The notes: a model not told the origin generated them from the letters alone. Shown: positions 15,102-24,652, counted from the stretch's first letter. The stretch: DNA of 37,227 bases from Muribaculaceae bacterium (GCA_029068655.1 JAIECF010000031.1:1-37227); one strand, 5' to 3'. Numbers and translations are program-made.

Positions 15102-18100
15102 ATGAAATTATTTAAGTTTTCAGTCTTCAGTTTTCAGTTTTCAGAGATTGCCGAATCGGGTCATCAGTCATCAGTCTTCGGTCTTAAGAAGACTTGTGCA
15201 TGGGGTTTTGGAATCGCTGCAGGACTGGCGGCGTTGACTCCGACGGTGAAGGCGCAGGGTGTAGGAGAGGTGAATTCCGCCGATCCTCTTGCTCCGGGCT
15301 ATATATATCGGGCTTCGAGGATGCTTTCTACGGGAAATCCGCTCGGTGCCCGGGATCAGGCTGCTGCCAGCATGGATGATTTAGATTTCCTTTCGGCGGA
15401 GCAGCGTGCGGCATGGCTGGCCGCCGAGGGATGCGCGCTTTTCGAGCGCGAGGATGAGTCGTGTGTGGATGTGCTGACCCGTCTGGCAACGGAGTATCCG
15501 GCTTCAGAGAAAGCTACGCAGGCGTTGCTTACTCTGGGAGACTGGTATTGGTATCACGCATTCTGGCACGAGGCTATCGAATGGTATTCGAAGGTGGATA
15601 TCAGTCGCCTCGGTGATGGACAGCGTTGTCTCTACAGCTATCGGAAAGCACTGGCCTATCTGAAATGCGGTCTTCCTGAGAGCGCTGCCCCGTTGTTTGC
15701 ATCCATAGCGAATGATCCGGAATATGCACAGGCCGCCAAATACTACTTAGCCTATATCCATTACCTAAACAAGGATTATGACACGGCCTACAGCATGATG
15801 CAGGAAGTGGCTTATTCCAATGATCAATTATCAATGATTAATGATCAGTTGCCTTTTGATGGATCAGGAGTGGCTGAAACAGAGAATGGAGAGCCGACAG
15901 TCACCACACGAGGACGGAAGAAGACCGGTAACTCCACCCCCAACAAAAACATTTCGCGGCTGAATCTCGCCCGCCCGCAGAAGCAATATGTATCGGACGG
16001 GATCGAGCCTTTCTACTATATGGCGCAGATAGAATACCTGCGCGGTGACTATGACGACGTCATAGATCACGCCTCAACCATAATGACGAAAAATCCGGTA
16101 GAGGAACTCCTTCCGGAACTTCACCGTATAATGGGTCTCAGTCATTTTAAGAAAGGAGAATATGCGAGCGCCAGGCCCTATCTCGAGGAGTTCGTGCTTG
16201 AGGTGGAATCCCCCAACGATGATGCCCTCTATGCGTTAGGAGCCATGCAGTATGCCGACGGCGACCTTGCGGATGCTGAAAAGAACCTGAGGGGTCTCAC
16301 CGACCGCAACAACGACCTGGCGCAGGGCGCATATCTCTACCTCGGCCAGATAGCTGAGCAGAAAGGGGATATGAACGCTGCTGCCATGGCTTTCGCAAAA
16401 GCCGCCAACATGGCTTTTGACCGGAATGTGGCTGAGACCGCATCCTACAACCACATAGTGGCTCTCACAAAGGGTGGTAACGCTCCCTTTGCAAGCAATA
16501 TAACCATGTTGGAGGCATTCTTGGAGAAATATCCCGACTCGCGCTATGCCTCGGAAGTGCAGGAAAGTCTTGCTGCTGCATATTTCTATGAGCACGACTA
16601 TCATAAAGCATTGAATTCCATCAATAAGGTAAGCAATCCCTCTAAAGCCACACTTGGAAGCAAGCAGAAAATACTCTACAAGCTGGGCACGAGCGAGATC
16701 ACGACGGGAGCCCTCGGTGCCGCCGCCACTCATCTAAGGGAAGCCGCGGACATGCGCGACACGAATTCCAAGCTTGCCTATGAATCCCGTCTATGGCTCG
16801 GAGAGGCTCTCTACGCCTCAGGCGACTACAAGGCCGCCGGAGCGGCCTATACATCCGCCCTGAGAGGTGACCTGACACCGGACAACCGCATCACCGCACG
16901 CTATGGACTTGCCTATTCGCAATTCAAGATGCAGGACTGGAGCGAAGCCCAGAAGAATTTCGCCAATGTTGCCGAAAGCAGTTCCGCTCCGTCCAACATG
17001 AAGGCCGACGCCCTTTTGCGCGACGCCGACTGTCTGCTATACACGGGCGACTATCAGAAGGCAGCCGCCAAATACCTGCGTGCATCACGCGAGGGAGCAG
17101 GAGATGCGGACTACGCTGCATTCCGTCATGCCGTGGTGTCTGGCGTGATAGAGGGCACTGACTCCAAGATGAAGAAGCTCAATGTTTTCCTTAAGGAGAA
17201 ACCGAATTCTAAATGGACATCGGAGGTGCTCTTGGAGGCCGGTAAGACTATGGCCGCCCTCGATATGCCTGACAAGGCGGCGCCATATTTCGACCGTCTG
17301 ACCAGAGAGTATCCTAAAGACAATAAAAGCCGTGCGGGCGCACTTTCGCTCGCCCTCGCCTATATGAAGCAGGGAGAGACTGAGAAGGCCAAGACAGGCT
17401 ATATGGAGATCATTCGCAGCTGGCCTACGAGCGAGGAGGCGTCGATAGCCAACGACGACATGCGCCGCATATGCGCCTCCGACGGCAGCCTGATCGAATA
17501 CTCAAGGTTTCTTGCCGGGATCGAGGGAGCTCCTAAAATAGATCCCGACGAGATGGATGCCATCACCTTCGAGGCTGCGGAGACAGCCTATGCCGCCGAC
17601 CAGTCGAATACGGCAAGGCTCGAGCAATATATTTCCGACTTCCCCGACGGCCGCTATCTCGCCAACGCCCTCATGGATCTCGCAGAGGCAGCCGACAGCG
17701 AGGGGGATGCCTCGAAGACTCTCATCTACCTGGAAAGCTTGCTTTCCAAACGCGGCGATTCGCCACAGGTGCCAGCGGCCCTTTTCATGAAAGCCGATAT
17801 TCTCGAAAACTCAGGTGATCTTAGGAAAGCCCACGACAGCTATCTATCTCTTGAGCTGAGGGGCGGAGCGGAGTTCGCTCCGGAAGCAATCGCCGGAGTA
17901 ATGCGTACCACTTCCGACGCGCACCAGCGTACGGAATATGCGCGCCGACTCCTCTCGATGGGGGGTGTCACTGCCGAGGATGCCGAGGAAGCCCGCTATT
18001 ACGAGGCTTCCGGACTTCTCCACAGCGACCGGAGCCGGGCTGGGGCAGATGCCCTTAAGAAACTCGCCGCATCGCCCAACACACTGTCGGGAGCAAAAGC

Positions 18101-18362
18101 GGCCGTCGAACTCGGCGACTGGTATCTGGAACAGGGAGATATAAAGAATGCGCTATCCACTCTCGAGGCCTTTACAGACGCGGGATCCGTACATGCCTAC
18201 TGGCTGGCGCGCGGTTTCATATCGCTTGCCGACGCGTATCATGCCGACGGCAACGACTATCTTGCCGTGGAATACCTCAAGAGCCTGCGCGACAACTATC
18301 CGGGCGATGAGAGAGACATAGCGAAGGCCATAGAAGCCAAGATCAGTGAGTATTCTAAGTGA
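15102..18362 (+). CDS. Large exported tetratricopeptide-repeat protein
   Basis: 1086 residues made almost entirely of TPR-type helical repeats, with YbgF/BamD-like units such as LLTLGDWYWYHAFWHEAIEWY, YLAYIHYLNKDYDTAYSMM and ALLRDADCLLYTGDYQKAA. The hydrophobic part of the signal peptide is at about 35-50 (WGFGIAAGLAALTPTVKA), preceded by an unusually long 34-residue n-region encoded by heptamer tracts. A second tract interrupts the repeats at about residues 240-249. The protein probably acts in the periplasm or at the outer membrane as a scaffold. The beta-barrel gene lies 61 bases downstream, suggesting the two work together; the role is not known. Promoter and ATG spacing support this start. 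Confidence 0.85.
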   Translation: MKLFKFSVFSFQFSEIAESGHQSSVFGLKKTCAWGFGIAAGLAALTPTVKAQGVGEVNSADPLAPGYIYRASRMLSTGNPLGARDQAAASMDDLDFLSAEQRAAWLAAEGCALFEREDESCVDVLTRLATEYPASEKATQALLTLGDWYWYHAFWHEAIEWYSKVDISRLGDGQRCLYSYRKALAYLKCGLPESAAPLFASIANDPEYAQAAKYYLAYIHYLNKDYDTAYSMMQEVAYSNDQLSMINDQLPFDGSGVAETENGEPTVTTRGRKKTGNSTPNKNISRLNLARPQKQYVSDGIEPFYYMAQIEYLRGDYDDVIDHASTIMTKNPVEELLPELHRIMGLSHFKKGEYASARPYLEEFVLEVESPNDDALYALGAMQYADGDLADAEKNLRGLTDRNNDLAQGAYLYLGQIAEQKGDMNAAAMAFAKAANMAFDRNVAETASYNHIVALTKGGNAPFASNITMLEAFLEKYPDSRYASEVQESLAAAYFYEHDYHKALNSINKVSNPSKATLGSKQKILYKLGTSEITTGALGAAATHLREAADMRDTNSKLAYESRLWLGEALYASGDYKAAGAAYTSALRGDLTPDNRITARYGLAYSQFKMQDWSEAQKNFANVAESSSAPSNMKADALLRDADCLLYTGDYQKAAAKYLRASREGAGDADYAAFRHAVVSGVIEGTDSKMKKLNVFLKEKPNSKWTSEVLLEAGKTMAALDMPDKAAPYFDRLTREYPKDNKSRAGALSLALAYMKQGETEKAKTGYMEIIRSWPTSEEASIANDDMRRICASDGSLIEYSRFLAGIEGAPKIDPDEMDAITFEAAETAYAADQSNTARLEQYISDFPDGRYLANALMDLAEAADSEGDASKTLIYLESLLSKRGDSPQVPAALFMKADILENSGDLRKAHDSYLSLELRGGAEFAPEAIAGVMRTTSDAHQRTEYARRLLSMGGVTAEDAEEARYYEASGLLHSDRSRAGADALKKLAASPNTLSGAKAAVELGDWYLEQGDIKNALSTLEAFTDAGSVHAYWLARGFISLADAYHADGNDYLAVEYLKSLRDNYPGDERDIAKAIEAKISEYSK
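15117..15188. repeat. Heptamer tracts in the TPR protein N-terminus
   Basis: Two in-frame blocks: TTTTCAG, TCTTCAG, TTTTCAG, TTTTCAG (15117-15144) and TCATCAG, TCATCAG, TCTTCGG, TCTTAAG (15161-15188). They encode the long polar start of the signal peptide. Confidence 0.9.
15820..15847. repeat. In-frame heptamer tract inside the TPR protein
   Basis: ATGATCA, ATTATCA, ATGATTA, ATGATCA, encoding NDQLSMINDQ between TPR units. A low-complexity linker follows it. Confidence 0.9.
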
Positions 18363-18363
18363 G

Positions 18364-18399
18364 GTTGTCAGGTTGTGAGTTGTAAGTTATAAGTTGTCA
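18364..18399. repeat. GTTGTNA heptamer tract
   Basis: Directly after the TPR gene stop: GTTGTCA, GTTGTGA, GTTGTAA, GTTATAA, GTTGTCA, with one extra base between the first two. Confidence 0.88.
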
Positions 18400-18423
18400 G
18401 ATTAAAATATCAAACTGAAATAT

Positions 18424-20142
18424 ATGATGAAGAGAAGCTTCTCCCGACATATACTTGCATTTGCGGCCGTTGCGGCGATCACCGTCACAGCGTCGGCGCA
18501 GAGCATCACTGAGTCAGTGACCGTAGAGGGTAGGTACACCCCCGATATCATTCCCGCCGACAGGCTCGCCCTGCTCCCGGCGCCCATCTCGCTGTCGGCA
18601 CCGGAATCTCCCATGAGCTACGACCGCAGGGGTGTGACGGCAGCTTTCGCGCCTGATGCTCTCAGCATGCCTGCCACGGGATGGCGGTCTACAAAGGCCT
18701 ACGACACCTCACGCGGATATGTAGACCTGTGGTTGGGCAGCTGGCTAAACTCATCGCTTTCCGCAGGAATCGCGGCCATACGGAAAGATGACACTCGCCT
18801 CAATGTCTATCTCCAGCATAATTCCACAAGCCTATGGCAGGCATGGAAGGGCGATGAAGGCAAAAAGATCCATGCAGCCGATTACCGCATCCGCTATGAT
18901 GAAACCATTGGTGCGGATATGCGCCATCACGTGGGTGGAGCAGGAATTCTAACCGCCGGAGTGCAGTATCATCTCGGATATTTCAATTACTACACAACAG
19001 CCACACAAAGCCTGGTGGATGATCACGAAAAGGCCCCGACGCAGACGCTCAACGATATCCATGCGAGTGTAGGGTGGGTAGGTGAAAGGCATAACAGGCT
19101 GACCTATTCCGCCGACGCCGATGTAAGGTATTTCGCCTATAGGAGCATGTATCTTCCGTTGGTTGAAGGTTTCCCTCCCTACAGGCTGATACAGACACAA
19201 GGAGAAAGAGAGACTGCCGTCAATATCGGAGGGGACATCAAATACAGCCTCGATGACAGTTCCGGCAACGGATCGGCAATCGGAACCGGACTCAGATATT
19301 CGGGAGTGCTGAATTCGATAGGCAACAACGTGAACCGAGTGGAGGCTACTCCGGGCTATAAACTGACGGGAAGAGACTATTCCGTACGCTTCGGTGTCAA
19401 CCTCGCAGTGGTAGACAATGGCAGTAAGACACGGTTCAGGATCGCTCCTGACGTAACGTTTTCCATCCGCAAGGGTTTCACGGCATTCTCGGCTTCAATC
19501 GGGGGGGGCACTCATCTGCGTACCCTCGCTTGGATGCATCAGATGGACTATTATTCCAATCCTGGAATCGGTTGCCATGAAGCGGCATATTCACCGATCG
19601 ACGCAAGTCTCGCACTCCAGCTCAATCCCGGAGGGCGATGGACATTCGGCCTGGAGGGAAAGTGGACGACGACACTCGACGAGACTTTCGGCGGCCTTTA
19701 TCAGGCTTTGCTGAACAATAATCTGGCTACTATCGGGGTCTATCCCGTCTCCGGACGCATACATGGCTTCAGCGTGGCTGTGAACGCGGGATATGAATTC
19801 TGCCGCTATCTCGCACTTAAAGGGAAGGGAAGCTGGCAGCCGCAGAAAGGATCTACCGGTATCCTGAACGGTTTTGACCGTCCTGAATTTACCGCCGTCC
19901 TTTCGGCAGAGTCTTCACCGATTGACAGACTTTCGCTTAAGCTCGACTATCGTCTGAGGGCAAAGAGACTTCTTCTGCCGGGGAATATGAGCCGGCTCGA
20001 CCTGTCGGCCGACTACCGCATCACAGACAGAATATCCGTCGGTGTGGAACTTGGAAATCTCATGAACAGGCACGAGGAGTTCCTGCCGGGGCTCCCGATG
20101 GAGGGATTCAACGCCATGGGGGGAGTTCAGATAGTGTTTTGA
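18424..20142 (+). CDS. Outer-membrane beta-barrel protein (TonB-receptor-like, no plug)
   Basis: 572 residues. Signal peptide at 1-25 (RHILAFAAVAAITVTASAQ). After it comes SITESVTVEGRYTPDIIPADR, which resembles a TonB-box/plug start, but no full plug domain follows. The rest is alternating beta-strand sequence ending in an aromatic-rich strand (GFNAMGGVQIVF, C-terminal Phe), as expected for an outer-membrane barrel. It lies 61 bases after the large TPR gene and is probably co-transcribed with it. The combination suggests a two-part outer-membrane assembly of unknown role. The start could equally be the second Met. Confidence 0.75.
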   Translation: MMKRSFSRHILAFAAVAAITVTASAQSITESVTVEGRYTPDIIPADRLALLPAPISLSAPESPMSYDRRGVTAAFAPDALSMPATGWRSTKAYDTSRGYVDLWLGSWLNSSLSAGIAAIRKDDTRLNVYLQHNSTSLWQAWKGDEGKKIHAADYRIRYDETIGADMRHHVGGAGILTAGVQYHLGYFNYYTTATQSLVDDHEKAPTQTLNDIHASVGWVGERHNRLTYSADADVRYFAYRSMYLPLVEGFPPYRLIQTQGERETAVNIGGDIKYSLDDSSGNGSAIGTGLRYSGVLNSIGNNVNRVEATPGYKLTGRDYSVRFGVNLAVVDNGSKTRFRIAPDVTFSIRKGFTAFSASIGGGTHLRTLAWMHQMDYYSNPGIGCHEAAYSPIDASLALQLNPGGRWTFGLEGKWTTTLDETFGGLYQALLNNNLATIGVYPVSGRIHGFSVAVNAGYEFCRYLALKGKGSWQPQKGSTGILNGFDRPEFTAVLSAESSPIDRLSLKLDYRLRAKRLLLPGNMSRLDLSADYRITDRISVGVELGNLMNRHEEFLPGLPMEGFNAMGGVQIVF

Positions 20143-20216
20143 GCCGCGAGTCTCCTGCAGATAGGAAACTGAAAGGGGGGATCGATTGTTAGGATAATAA
20201 AAACGAAATCAGATAT

Positions 20217-20774
20217 ATGAAACATAAGGAAAAAAATAAAATTGAGGAAACGCTCACCCTTGAGTATTCCAACGAGGATGACCGTGCCTACGGACTCGCC
20301 GGCATGGCTATCTCGCTTGCCGCGCTCGATGCCTTCGACCGGATTGCGGAGGTCAGCCTCGACGGCGATGACGATACGATGGTAGAGTTCTCCAACGAAT
20401 ATTACTTCTCGGGGAGTCCTTCGATCTCTCCTAAGAGTACATGGGACAACCTTGTGCAGAACTTCCATATTACCGCCTCGATGGTGATCAGCAACGTAAT
20501 GTCGCGCTCTATGGTGAGAATGCACCGCGATGTTCCGGTGGACGTGCTCGGCGCGCTTCACGACGAAATACTGCGCGAGGGTCGCGACAGCTGCGGCCTT
20601 GAAGACGACGAGATCGACGCGCTCTTCAACCGTACGCTGAGCTATTCGCGCCGTATATTCGCTAATCCGCGTCTGCATCCGGCCATCGACGAGTTCGCCC
20701 GAATCATATCGCGGAGGCGTACGCTCAGTGGAAATGAGATAAGGGATGAGCTGCGATTGCTGCAGATTATTTGA
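20217..20774 (+). CDS. Conserved hypothetical helical protein
   Basis: 185 residues, soluble, no signal peptide or membrane segment. The acidic N-terminal half contains DRAYGLAGMAISLAALDAFDRI. The second half is predicted helical, with MVISNVMSRSMVRMHRDVP, an acidic EDDEIDALF stretch and a basic C-terminus. I do not recognise the family with confidence. It starts 74 bases after the barrel gene and is followed by a MazG-type gene; the stop codon overlaps a GAGTCTT heptamer tract. A cytoplasmic housekeeping role is possible but nothing in the sequence specifies one. Confidence 0.7.
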   Translation: MKHKEKNKIEETLTLEYSNEDDRAYGLAGMAISLAALDAFDRIAEVSLDGDDDTMVEFSNEYYFSGSPSISPKSTWDNLVQNFHITASMVISNVMSRSMVRMHRDVPVDVLGALHDEILREGRDSCGLEDDEIDALFNRTLSYSRRIFANPRLHPAIDEFARIISRRRTLSGNEIRDELRLLQII

Positions 20775-20807
20775 GTCTTAAGTCTTAAGTCTTGAGTCTT
20801 GAGTCTT
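20773..20807. repeat. RAGTCTT heptamer array
   Basis: Five consecutive heptamers: GAGTCTT, AAGTCTT, AAGTCTT, GAGTCTT, GAGTCTT. It overlaps the stop codon of the preceding gene (TGA 20772-20774). Confidence 0.95.
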
Positions 20808-20854
20808 TAGATGAGGACGTTTCACCTTGCGACAAACCTGCTGTAGAATCAGGA

Positions 20855-21193
20855 ATGGATAATGATATGACTATTAGAGGGTTGCAGGGGGAAGTGGACC
20901 GATGGATCACAGAGATCGGAAAGGGATACTTTCCTCCACTGGCCAATATGGCGATACTTACCGAGGAGGTCGGTGAGCTTGCCCGCGTCATAGTGCGCAG
21001 GTACGGGCCTCAGGTGGCCAAGGCTACCGATCTTGACCGTAATCTTGAGGAGGAACTTGCCGATGTGCTCTGGGTTGTAGCCTGCCTTGCAAACCAGACG
21101 GGTGTGGATCTTACAGCAGCATTCCGTGAGACCCTGCGGAAGAAAACGGAGAGGGATAAGGATAGATTTTTAAAGATTAATTTAAAAGATTAG
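20855..21193 (+). CDS. MazG-type nucleotide pyrophosphohydrolase
   Basis: 112 residues from the ATG at 20855 (MDNDMTIRGLQGEVDRWI). The metal-binding motif of all-alpha NTP pyrophosphatases is clear: EEVGE at 37-41 and EEELAD with Glu67 and Asp70 (ExxE...ExxD). It would hydrolyse a nucleoside triphosphate to the monophosphate and pyrophosphate in house-cleaning. An upstream TTG at 20792 would extend the frame by 21 residues but starts inside the heptamer array, so I chose the ATG. The tail KINLKD comes from another tract. ftcD starts 65 bases downstream. Confidence 0.87.
   Translation: MDNDMTIRGLQGEVDRWITEIGKGYFPPLANMAILTEEVGELARVIVRRYGPQVAKATDLDRNLEEELADVLWVVACLANQTGVDLTAAFRETLRKKTERDKDRFLKINLKD
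21169..21192. repeat. Degenerate heptamer tract at the MazG-type gene end
   Basis: A/T-rich units around TAAAGAT, TAATTTA, AAAGATT, encoding the tail KINLKD and running through the stop. This one is more degenerate than the other tracts. Confidence 0.6.
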
Positions 21194-21258
21194 AAGAATT
21201 GAGATTATTCATGATGTATCATGATTAAATCCGAGATATATAACAAGTTAACAACGAT

Positions 21259-22962
21259 ATGGAAAAGAACGCGATTATCGAGTGCGTGCCTAATTTCAGC
21301 GAGGGACGCGACAAAGCAAAGATAAAGGAAATTACTGACGCTATACAGAGCGTCGATGGTATAAGCCTTCTCGACGTTGATCCCGGAGAGGCTACCAACC
21401 GTACGGTAGTGACTTTCGTAGGAGCTCCGGATGCAGTAGTGGAAGCCGCTTTCCGTGGCATTAAGAAAGCTGCCGAGGTTATCGACATGACTGCCCATCA
21501 CGGCGCGCATCCTCGTATGGGTGCCACAGATGTATGTCCGCTCATCCCGGTTGCAGGCATCACTCTCGAGGAATGCGCGGATCTCGCCAGAAAGCTTGCG
21601 GAGCGTGTGGCAGATGAACTCAAAATACCGACATACTGCTATGAAGCGGCAGCCTTCCGTCCGGAGCGTAAGAACCTCGCCGTATGCCGCGAAGGAGAAT
21701 ACGAGGCGCTGCCCAATAAGATGGGATCGGAAGAAAAGGGTCCGGACTTCGGCAACCGTCCCTATGACGAGGAAGTGGCTAAGACAGGAGCAACCACAAT
21801 AGGGGCCCGCGACTTCCTGATCGCCGTAAACTTCAACCTCAACACCACCTCGACACGCCGCGCCAACGCGATTGCATTTGACGTGCGGGAGAAAGGTCGT
21901 CCGATGCGTGAGGGAGGAAAGGTGACAGGTAAGCCCGTCAAGGACGAGAACGGCAAGCCGGTGATGATACCGGGTACACTTAAGGGCACGAAGGCCATCG
22001 GATGGTATATCGACGAGTACGGTATAGCACAGGTATCGATGAACATCACCGACATAGCCAAGGTGCCGCTTCATGAAGCCTTCGACGAGGTATGCCGTAA
22101 GGCCGACGCGCGCGGCGTACGCGTGACCGGAACAGAGGTCGTAGGTCTGGTGCCTAAGCGTACACTCATCGATGCCGGAAAATACTTCCTTCGCAAGCAG
22201 CAGCGCAGCTGCGGTATTCCAGAGGAAGAAATAATACGCATAGCCGTGAAGTCGATGGGTCTTGACCAGCTGTCGCCTTTCGATCCGAAACAGAAAGTGA
22301 TAGAATATATGATTGCCGATGACTCGGCAAAGAAGCTGACCGATCTTACGGCCCGCGGTTTCGCAGAGGAGACCGCATCCGAGTCTCCGGCTCCCGGCGG
22401 AGGCAGCATATCTGCCTATATGGGCGCTCTCGGAGCAGCCCTGGGCACAATGGTTGCCAACCTGTCAGCCCACAAGGCGGCATACGATGACAGATGGGAG
22501 GAGTTTTCCGACGTAGCCGAGACCGGGCAGATGCTTATGGATGAACTCTTAGGACTCGTAGACGAGGACACAGAGGCCTTTAACCGCATCATGGCGGTGT
22601 TCGCTATGCCTAAGAAGACCGACGAGGAGAAAGCCGCACGTGCGTCCGCTCTCGAGGCCGCCACGCTATATGCTACTCAGGTGCCGCTGAAGACAATGAA
22701 GAAGGCTTATGAGGTGTTTGACGTAGTGGAGAATATGGCGGTCGAAGGCAATCCGGCCTCTGTTACCGATGCGGGTGTAGGAGCTCTCGCGGCGCGCGCT
22801 GCAGTACGTGGAGCCGGGCTTAACGTTAGGATAAACGCTGCCGGCCTCAAGGACCGTGAGACGGCTGATTCACTCGTGGCCGAAGCCGCCGAGCTTGAAA
22901 GGCTGGCCGAGGAAAGGGAGGCTTCTATCCTCTCGATCGTGGGCTTAAAGATAAAAGATTAA
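21259..22962 (+). CDS. ftcD: Bifunctional glutamate formimidoyltransferase / formimidoyltetrahydrofolate cyclodeaminase
   Basis: 567 residues, full length for the bifunctional enzyme. Residues 1-180 are the N-terminal transferase subdomain (IIECVPNFSEGRD is diagnostic), about 181-330 the second transferase subdomain, and about 350-560 the helical cyclodeaminase domain (FAEETASESPAPGGGSISAY). It moves the formimino group of formiminoglutamate to tetrahydrofolate and then releases ammonia, the last steps of histidine breakdown. No other hut gene is nearby. Its tail KIKD and stop lie in a heptamer tract, and the stop overlaps by 4 bases the convergent btuD stop. Confidence 0.95.
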   Translation: MEKNAIIECVPNFSEGRDKAKIKEITDAIQSVDGISLLDVDPGEATNRTVVTFVGAPDAVVEAAFRGIKKAAEVIDMTAHHGAHPRMGATDVCPLIPVAGITLEECADLARKLAERVADELKIPTYCYEAAAFRPERKNLAVCREGEYEALPNKMGSEEKGPDFGNRPYDEEVAKTGATTIGARDFLIAVNFNLNTTSTRRANAIAFDVREKGRPMREGGKVTGKPVKDENGKPVMIPGTLKGTKAIGWYIDEYGIAQVSMNITDIAKVPLHEAFDEVCRKADARGVRVTGTEVVGLVPKRTLIDAGKYFLRKQQRSCGIPEEEIIRIAVKSMGLDQLSPFDPKQKVIEYMIADDSAKKLTDLTARGFAEETASESPAPGGGSISAYMGALGAALGTMVANLSAHKAAYDDRWEEFSDVAETGQMLMDELLGLVDEDTEAFNRIMAVFAMPKKTDEEKAARASALEAATLYATQVPLKTMKKAYEVFDVVENMAVEGNPASVTDAGVGALAARAAVRGAGLNVRINAAGLKDRETADSLVAEAAELERLAEEREASILSIVGLKIKD

Positions 22963-22985
22963 TTATTAAAGATTAAAGATAAATA
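22945..22985. repeat. TTAAAGA heptamer tract at the ftcD/btuD convergent end
   Basis: Units TTAAAGA, TAAAAGA, TTAATTA, TTAAAGA, TTAAAGA, TAAATAG. It encodes the end of FtcD (KIKD) on the plus strand and the last codons of the ABC ATPase (LSLIFNN) on the minus strand. Confidence 0.8.
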
Positions 22986-23669
22986 GCCGGCAGAGATGAA
23001 TTCTTTGGCCGGGAGATGTATGAGACGCGGTGTGTCGATCATGGCCACCGCGTCGCATCTTTCTGTGGCTATATCAAGTTCATGGGTGGAGAAGAGGATG
23101 CATTTTCCCTGCTCGTGGGCGAGCCTGCCGAGAAGATCTACAAGGTCGTAGCGGCTGGGCATGTCGAGGAATGACGTGGGCTCGTCGAGCAGGATTATGG
23201 GCGTGTCTTGGGCGAGTGCGCGGGCTATCATCACGCGTTGGCATTCGCCGTCGCTCATTGTGTCGAGGGTGCGCTGCGCGAAGTCTGTCATTCCTACGTC
23301 GGCAAGTGACCGCATCACAATTTCCTCGTCTTCCTTCTGCATACGGCCTATCCAGTTGGTGTAAGGGGCGCGCCCCATCGCCACTGCGTCGGCACATCTC
23401 ATGGAGGGAATGCGTGTGCGCTGTGTGGATACGAAAGCGAGAGTGCGGGCCAGTCTCGCCGGGGAGAGCGAGCGGAGATCATGGCCGTCGAGAAGGATGG
23501 AGCCCGTAAATTGTGGATTTAGACCCGCAATGGCGCGTAGCAGAGTGGACTTGCCGGTACCGTTGCGGCCAATGAGGGATGTAAGGGTGGCTTTCGGAAA
23601 TGCCGTGTCGGCATCGGAGAGGAGGATGCGGGATTTGTAGCCTAATGTGATATTATCTAATGAAATCAT
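22959..23669 (-). CDS. btuD: Cobalamin ABC transporter ATP-binding protein
   Basis: 236 residues. Walker A GRNGTGKS (34-41), signature MSDGECQRV (138-146), Walker B IILLDEPT (158-164) and the H-loop His196 in STHELD. It belongs to the FecE/BtuD group of importer ATPases and powers transport through the permease, whose stop codon region overlaps its start by 4 bases. It is the last gene of the riboswitch-led operon, which is the main reason to call the substrate cobalamin rather than iron chelate. It converges on ftcD with overlapping stop codons. Confidence 0.88.
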   Translation of the reverse strand: MISLDNITLGYKSRILLSDADTAFPKATLTSLIGRNGTGKSTLLRAIAGLNPQFTGSILLDGHDLRSLSPARLARTLAFVSTQRTRIPSMRCADAVAMGRAPYTNWIGRMQKEDEEIVMRSLADVGMTDFAQRTLDTMSDGECQRVMIARALAQDTPIILLDEPTSFLDMPSRYDLVDLLGRLAHEQGKCILFSTHELDIATERCDAVAMIDTPRLIHLPAKEFISAGYLSLIFNN

Positions 23670-24652
23670 GATTTAGTCTTGAGTACTACGAGGATCACTA
23701 CGGGGATGCCGAGGAGTGCCGTGATGGAATTGATTGGGAGCGTCAGCATTTTTGAGATTACGTCGCAGAGGAGAAGAATGGCGGCTCCTGTGAGGATAGT
23801 GCCGGGCACGAGTATGCGATGGTCGGAAGTATGGCAGATCATACGGGTCACATGAGGCATAGCAAGCCCGATGAAGCCGATGGGGCCGCAGAAGGCGGTC
23901 ACCGTGCCGGCGAGCAGGGTGGTGGAGAGAAACAGGAGGGTGCGGGAACGCCTGATTCCGAGTCCCATCGTACGGGCATATTCCTCTCCGAAAAGCAGGA
24001 GATTGAGAGGCTTTATGGTTATGACTGCCAGCACCAGTCCCGCCGCTACGGCAGGGAGAAGAATCCAGAGTTGGGTGAGAGTTACGTCTCCTAGAGAACC
24101 CATGGTCCATATGACGAACGCTTTCAGCGACTCGTCGCGGCTTAGATACTGCAGGATCTGCACTACAGCGCTGATACCTGAGGAAAACATCATGCCGAGT
24201 ATGAGGATCACCATTATATCCTTGATCCTCGATGCCAAGGTTCCGACGATCAGCAATACTATGGCGGAGCCTATCCAGGCCGCACCTGCGATACCGAGCG
24301 ACGACATGGCGGGAGACATACCGAAGAGCGGCGCTCCCAGGAGGAATATCGCGACTCCCAGTGATGCGCCGGAACTGATGCCGAGCACGTATGGACCTGC
24401 GAGCGGATTGCGGAAGAGGGTCTGCATCTGCAGGCCGGATACAGATACGGCAGCTCCGGCGAGTAGAGCCACTATGGCCTTGATGAGGCGGATGTTGAGT
24501 ACGATCCGCGCTACGGCAGGCGGGCAGTCTCCGCCTGTCAGGGCCCCCCATACCTGCGGAATCGGGATGGAGGTGGAGCCTACCGCGATGTCGATGGAGA
24601 AGAGGATGAATGTGGCTATTGAGAGTATTATGAAGATAAATCTGACGCGCAT
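23666..24652 (-). CDS. btuC: Cobalamin ABC transporter permease (FecCD family)
   Basis: 328 residues with about ten hydrophobic helices, the FecCD/BtuC fold. Family landmarks are LNIRLIKAIVALLAGAAVS, GLQMQTLFRNPLAGPYVLGI, and GPIGFIGLAMPHVTRMI near the C-terminus, the segment contacting the ATPase. It forms the inner-membrane channel for B12 with the neighbouring BtuD and takes substrate from BtuF. Its stop overlaps the btuD start, and btuF is 65 bases upstream on the same strand. Confidence 0.9.
   Translation of the reverse strand: MRVRFIFIILSIATFILFSIDIAVGSTSIPIPQVWGALTGGDCPPAVARIVLNIRLIKAIVALLAGAAVSVSGLQMQTLFRNPLAGPYVLGISSGASLGVAIFLLGAPLFGMSPAMSSLGIAGAAWIGSAIVLLIVGTLASRIKDIMVILILGMMFSSGISAVVQILQYLSRDESLKAFVIWTMGSLGDVTLTQLWILLPAVAAGLVLAVITIKPLNLLLFGEEYARTMGLGIRRSRTLLFLSTTLLAGTVTAFCGPIGFIGLAMPHVTRMICHTSDHRILVPGTILTGAAILLLCDVISKMLTLPINSITALLGIPVVILVVLKTKS

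Noticed and set aside
20792..20854. TTG start that would lengthen the MazG-type protein by 21 residues
   Set aside because: It begins inside the GAGTCTT heptamer array and yields non-conserved sequence; the ATG at 20855 begins right before the recognisable domain.
21205..22074. 289-codon minus-strand frame within ftcD
   Set aside because: Antisense shadow; ftcD is unambiguous.
23249..23270. ABC signature SDGE instead of SGGQ taken as a defect in BtuD
   Set aside because: As far as I recall, Bacteroidetes FecE/BtuD-type ATPases often carry SDGE here, and the other motifs are intact.
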